DNA from: Aquilaria yunnanensis
Taxonomy: Eukaryota; Streptophyta; Magnoliopsida; Malvales; Thymelaeaceae
NCBI GenBank assembly: GCA_039654915.1
Contig: CM077594.1
Span: 97,168,893 to 97,232,892, forward strand
Length of the DNA: 64,000 bases
Reading direction: 5' to 3'
Below the pieces are notes generated by a model. That model saw only the letters and a list, made by a program, of their open reading frames with translations. It did no database searches and was not told the origin of the DNA. Each line of letters begins with the position of its first letter. Position 1 is the first letter of the stretch. Position numbers and translations under genes: made by a program. Below are positions 60,954 through 64,000 of the stretch, piece by piece.

Positions 60954-63900
60954 TAGAGATGCACAAACGGGCTGGCCCGGACCGGGACCGGACCGGACCG
61001 GCCGGTCCTGGGCCTAAGTAATTTGGGCCCGGGCACAGCCCGTGTTTACACGTGCCGGTCCTGGGCCGAACCCGAGCTGGCCCGTTAAATTTTAATTTTT
61101 AAAATTTTAATTTTAATTTTAATTTTAAGTTTAAGTTTTTATTTTTAATTTTTAGTCTCCACTTTTTAGTCTTCACTTTTAAATAACTTAATAAAAACAA
61201 GAGTCTGAGAGTTTTTTTATAAGTGATATTTTATAATCTAGTTTATCTTAAATTCCACTTCATCTTCAATTCTACTAGACTTTTAAATTAATCAAACGTT
61301 AAAGGTAAGAAATTGACCAAAAAGTTTGGAAACTTTGATATATTTGATTTTGAGTTAAACCATTTTTTTTTATTTCTTTATGTTAAAGAAACAAACCATG
61401 ATTACCAAGATTTTACTTTACAAGACAATAAATAAAATAATGACAAAAAAACTAGATAAATATTTATTCTAAGGTTATCTTTATATTTTGTATAATTACT
61501 TGTTTTAAGAGCAAAACACCACCACCGGTGTGAACTTTTATTAATATTAAAGCCAAACGGCACTTACATACCATGGAACGGGCTTTACATTACTCAATAG
61601 CGAAACGTTCCATAAAATTAAATGCAAAATAAAAAGTACGATCTGTGCTACACAGCAAAATCAGATCAAATACAAAGTAAGTAAATAATGAGCAAGTGGT
61701 GGATTTAAGCATCTACCTCATCGGGGTTTTCTTCGTCAGAACTCTTGTGGTCTTGTAATCTGCAAGCTGCAAGACCCCAATCACGGTTACATATACAAAC
61801 TTCAACTGCATCTGGTGATAGCCTTGCGCGTCTCTCTGAAATGACATGCTTTCCAGCGCTGAAAGCGGACTCCGATGCAACGGTTGAGACGGGAACAGCT
61901 AGAACTTCTTTGGCAATGATGGAGAGTATTGGAAATTTGTTACTTCTTGCTTTCCACCAGTCTAGAATGTCGGTCTCACCATTCTCCCAAACAAGGTTAA
62001 GGTATGCGTCCACTTCAGTAAGACCGGATGCGGCAGCACGAGGCCGTTTGAGTAGTTGTTCAGCCGGATTAAATGACAATGAGACCGATGAAGACGCGAT
62101 GGTAGATGAAGTAGTGTTTGCAACCTTATCCTTATACCGACTGGCATATATCTTAAATAACTCTCGCAAGTGCTCATCAATAGAGGCAATTATAGCATGA
62201 ACAGAAATATCTGTCATTTCTAAGAAACTATAATAACCCTCAAGTAGCTGTTGCGTACCTGTGATTCTTACGGTCGGGTCTAGTGTAGCTGCAAGTAAGT
62301 AGATTGGGGGTATAGTACTGAAATATGAAATCCATTTATCTTTCATGGCCTTAATTGTGTCTTTTAAGAACTCGTCATCTTTGTATTGGTTCAAAACCCA
62401 TGCAATGTTGACCATATGCATTAAAACTCTGTGCGATGTGGGATAGTATACACCGGAGCAAAAAACAGTGGCATCATAAAAATATCGCAGCACAGCAGCC
62501 AATTTTGACAGTTTATCCCACATCTCTTGTTTCAAAATCGTGTTCTTTTCTCTGACATTTATAAAACATGTCATGTATGCAGCAAATGACATCGCATCTA
62601 TCAACATCTCATAAGTGGAGTTCCATCGGGTAGGGCAATCAAGTTTAAAACGTTTCCAACTAAATTCGAGGCCATTTTCCAAACAATATTGCTTAAATTC
62701 TTTAGAAACTTTCGGCCGTGACTTTAAATAGTGGAGTGCCCACCTAATTGGAGTAATTTCATTACTCAAAACTTGAAGACCTTTTTGGACAGCTAAGTTT
62801 AAAATATGACATATACACCTAATATGAAAAAATGCGGCATCACGGACAGGTTCTAGTGATTCCTTCAATGTCTCAGCCGCGACATCGTTGTTTGATGCAT
62901 TATCAAATGTTATGCTAAAAACCTTGTCATGACAAAAATATTCTTTTAAACATTCTGAAATTACATTGAATATGTTCCAACCAGTATGATCGACCTCCAT
63001 CCACTTAAATGCAATGATACATTTTTGAATAACCCAACTATCATCAATCCAATGTGCAGTTATACAATAATAATCTTGTCCTAGTGGTGAAGTCCACATG
63101 TCACTAGTAAATGAGATAGAGTGATCTAAAGCAGAGAAGTATGCTTGTAAGTTTGATTTACCAGCTTCATAACTTTTAAATGTCTCCCTTCTAGCAGTGG
63201 TCCTAGATGTTTTTTTAAAAGCAGGGTTTAAGTGTGTTGTAATCCATTTTTCCATGTGTCTATCTTCCGATTGTGTAAATGGTTTTTCAGTTAACATCAT
63301 CCATTCTATCATGCCTTCTCTACAATCTTTTTGATTAAATTTAAAAATACCTGATCCGCTGGCAGTGCTTGCAACCTGTGTCTGACCGCCGGTACTCGTA
63401 GCTGCATCTGAACATAAAGTCGGATGCTTTGATTCCATGTGACGTCTCAGTGTTCCTGTGCCAGCGTTCTTCTTATGCGAGAGCTTTTGCTTGCAGTGTT
63501 TGCACTGTGCGAACCTCGCATTGTTTCCATAACTATCATTCTCAAAAACTTGGTCAAAATGCTCCCAAACCCATGCGGTGCGCCTCGCCGTCTTACCTTC
63601 TGCCGGAAGTTCGGCTTGATGGCTTGTCGGGGTTTGTTCAGAACCATCTCCTCCACCAACATTCCCTGCTGCCGTTGGCTCCACCTCCTCAACGTCGTCA
63701 TTAGAAAGTTGATCATCGAGGCCCAAGTCGTATTGACTCATATCGAATTGCTCGTCATCGTCAGTTTGTTGGATATGAGTCCCACGGGTCGCCGGTCGAG
63801 AAAGGTCACGAAAAAATGACCTCAAACCGGTGCGGGATGAAGAGCTTGAGGCATTTCCCTTTCCTCTTGATGCCATTTGTGTGAGGCAAAATTAAGCAAA

Positions 63901-64000
63901 ACACAAGCTTCGAAAGTAATTGAGAATTGAGTGATAATGCAGAAAATAATATTGACTGCTTGAAAGAAATGAGAGAATATATGAGTAGAGAAGGAGAGAT
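60954..64000 (-). mobile_element. hAT transposon, left part (right end outside the window)
   Basis: The left terminus TAGAGATGCACAAACGGGC is followed by a dense GGACCGG / GGGCCCGG subterminal cluster (60970-61085), characteristic of plant hAT elements. It contains a full transposase gene on the minus strand. The opposite terminus and the 8-bp TSD partner are not in the window. The candidate left TSD is within CTCTCTAC before 60954. Confidence 0.85.
61705..63876 (-). CDS. hAT transposase with BED zinc finger, uninterrupted
   Basis: 723 residues from MASRGKGNASSSS in one unbroken minus-strand frame, the usual size for plant hAT transposases. A Ser-rich and acidic N-terminus is followed at ~100-155 by a BED zinc finger (TAWVWEHF, then QCKHCKQKL and RRHMESKHP). 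The RNase-H-like core keeps the first acidic region (SFTSDMWTS) and the second (ITFDNASNND). Other family blocks are DCPTRWNSTYEML, YYPTSHRVLMHM and the DUF4413-like KWISYFSTIPPIYLLAATLDP. The C-terminal dimerisation domain is complete (DILDWWKARSNKFPILSIIAKEVLAVPVS, then SESAFSAGKHVIS). No stops or frameshifts, so it may be active. A domesticated relative is less likely because a matching terminus and subterminal repeats are attached. Long plus-strand frames across it are shadows. Confidence 0.93.
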   Translation of the reverse strand: MASRGKGNASSSSSRTGLRSFFRDLSRPATRGTHIQQTDDDEQFDMSQYDLGLDDQLSNDDVEEVEPTAAGNVGGGDGSEQTPTSHQAELPAEGKTARRTAWVWEHFDQVFENDSYGNNARFAQCKHCKQKLSHKKNAGTGTLRRHMESKHPTLCSDAATSTGGQTQVASTASGSGIFKFNQKDCREGMIEWMMLTEKPFTQSEDRHMEKWITTHLNPAFKKTSRTTARRETFKSYEAGKSNLQAYFSALDHSISFTSDMWTSPLGQDYYCITAHWIDDSWVIQKCIIAFKWMEVDHTGWNIFNVISECLKEYFCHDKVFSITFDNASNNDVAAETLKESLEPVRDAAFFHIRCICHILNLAVQKGLQVLSNEITPIRWALHYLKSRPKVSKEFKQYCLENGLEFSWKRFKLDCPTRWNSTYEMLIDAMSFAAYMTCFINVREKNTILKQEMWDKLSKLAAVLRYFYDATVFCSGVYYPTSHRVLMHMVNIAWVLNQYKDDEFLKDTIKAMKDKWISYFSTIPPIYLLAATLDPTVRITGTQQLLEGYYSFLEMTDISVHAIIASIDEHLRELFKIYASRYKDKVANTTSSTIASSSVSLSFNPAEQLLKRPRAAASGLTEVDAYLNLVWENGETDILDWWKARSNKFPILSIIAKEVLAVPVSTVASESAFSAGKHVISERRARLSPDAVEVCICNRDWGLAACRLQDHKSSDEENPDEVDA

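Noticed and set aside
61745..63819. Plus-strand frames across the hAT transposase
   Set aside because: Shadows of the intact minus-strand transposase.
1..64000. CRISPR array, tRNA, rRNA or bacterial-type operon
   Set aside because: No regularly spaced identical repeats, cloverleaf candidates or compact gene runs were seen; the window is plant nuclear DNA.

Overview
The window is nuclear DNA from a flowering plant. The evidence is intron-containing genes of plant-only families (a pectin methylesterase with a PMEI pro-domain, exopolygalacturonase-type GH28 enzymes), plant transposon families (CACTA/En-Spm, hAT, Mutator-like, Stowaway), LTR-retrotransposon remains, and AT-rich intergenic DNA. 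I cannot name the species. No RNA gene, CRISPR array or bacterial-type operon was seen.

Layout. 1-2880: 3' end of an LTR retrotransposon. 2948-5124: AT-rich, probably a decayed non-autonomous CACTA-like element. 7283-9114: two-exon pectin methylesterase. 9942-12600: a solo LTR invaded by a second solo LTR. 14262-27583: a nested locus. Diverged inverted repeats flank a decayed pseudogene of chloroplast SRP43 (cpSRP43: ankyrin repeats plus chromodomain). That pseudogene is split by a structurally complete 9,956-bp CACTA transposon (14572-24527, TSD ACC) and by a solo LTR (24934-26278, TSD AGTTG), and lies beside a hAT-like element. 29762-30205: small plant protein of unknown function. 31390-46007: four same-strand tandem polygalacturonase genes with one shared five-exon architecture; the last has a 5.4-kb intron filled with transposons. 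46048-50146: MITEs and unexplained intergenic DNA. 50237-52192: Ser/Gly/Asn-rich protein with a C-terminal TPR-like helical domain. 52193-60953: intergenic DNA with several elements defined by their TSDs. 60954-64000: a hAT transposon carrying an uninterrupted 723-residue transposase; its other end is outside the window.

Function. The host theme is pectin remodelling. PME de-esterifies homogalacturonan and GH28 exopolygalacturonases cut the de-esterified chain, so the PME at 7-9 kb and the four PGs at 31-46 kb act in sequence on one polymer. The rest is a record of transposition in which the order of nested insertions can be read. I found no clearly new biological system. The most informative items are the nested cpSRP43 locus, the near-intact CACTA element with an ambiguous first intron in its second gene, the diverged fourth PG gene with a probable GC-AG intron, and a Stowaway-in-MULE composite present at the same internal site in two copies.
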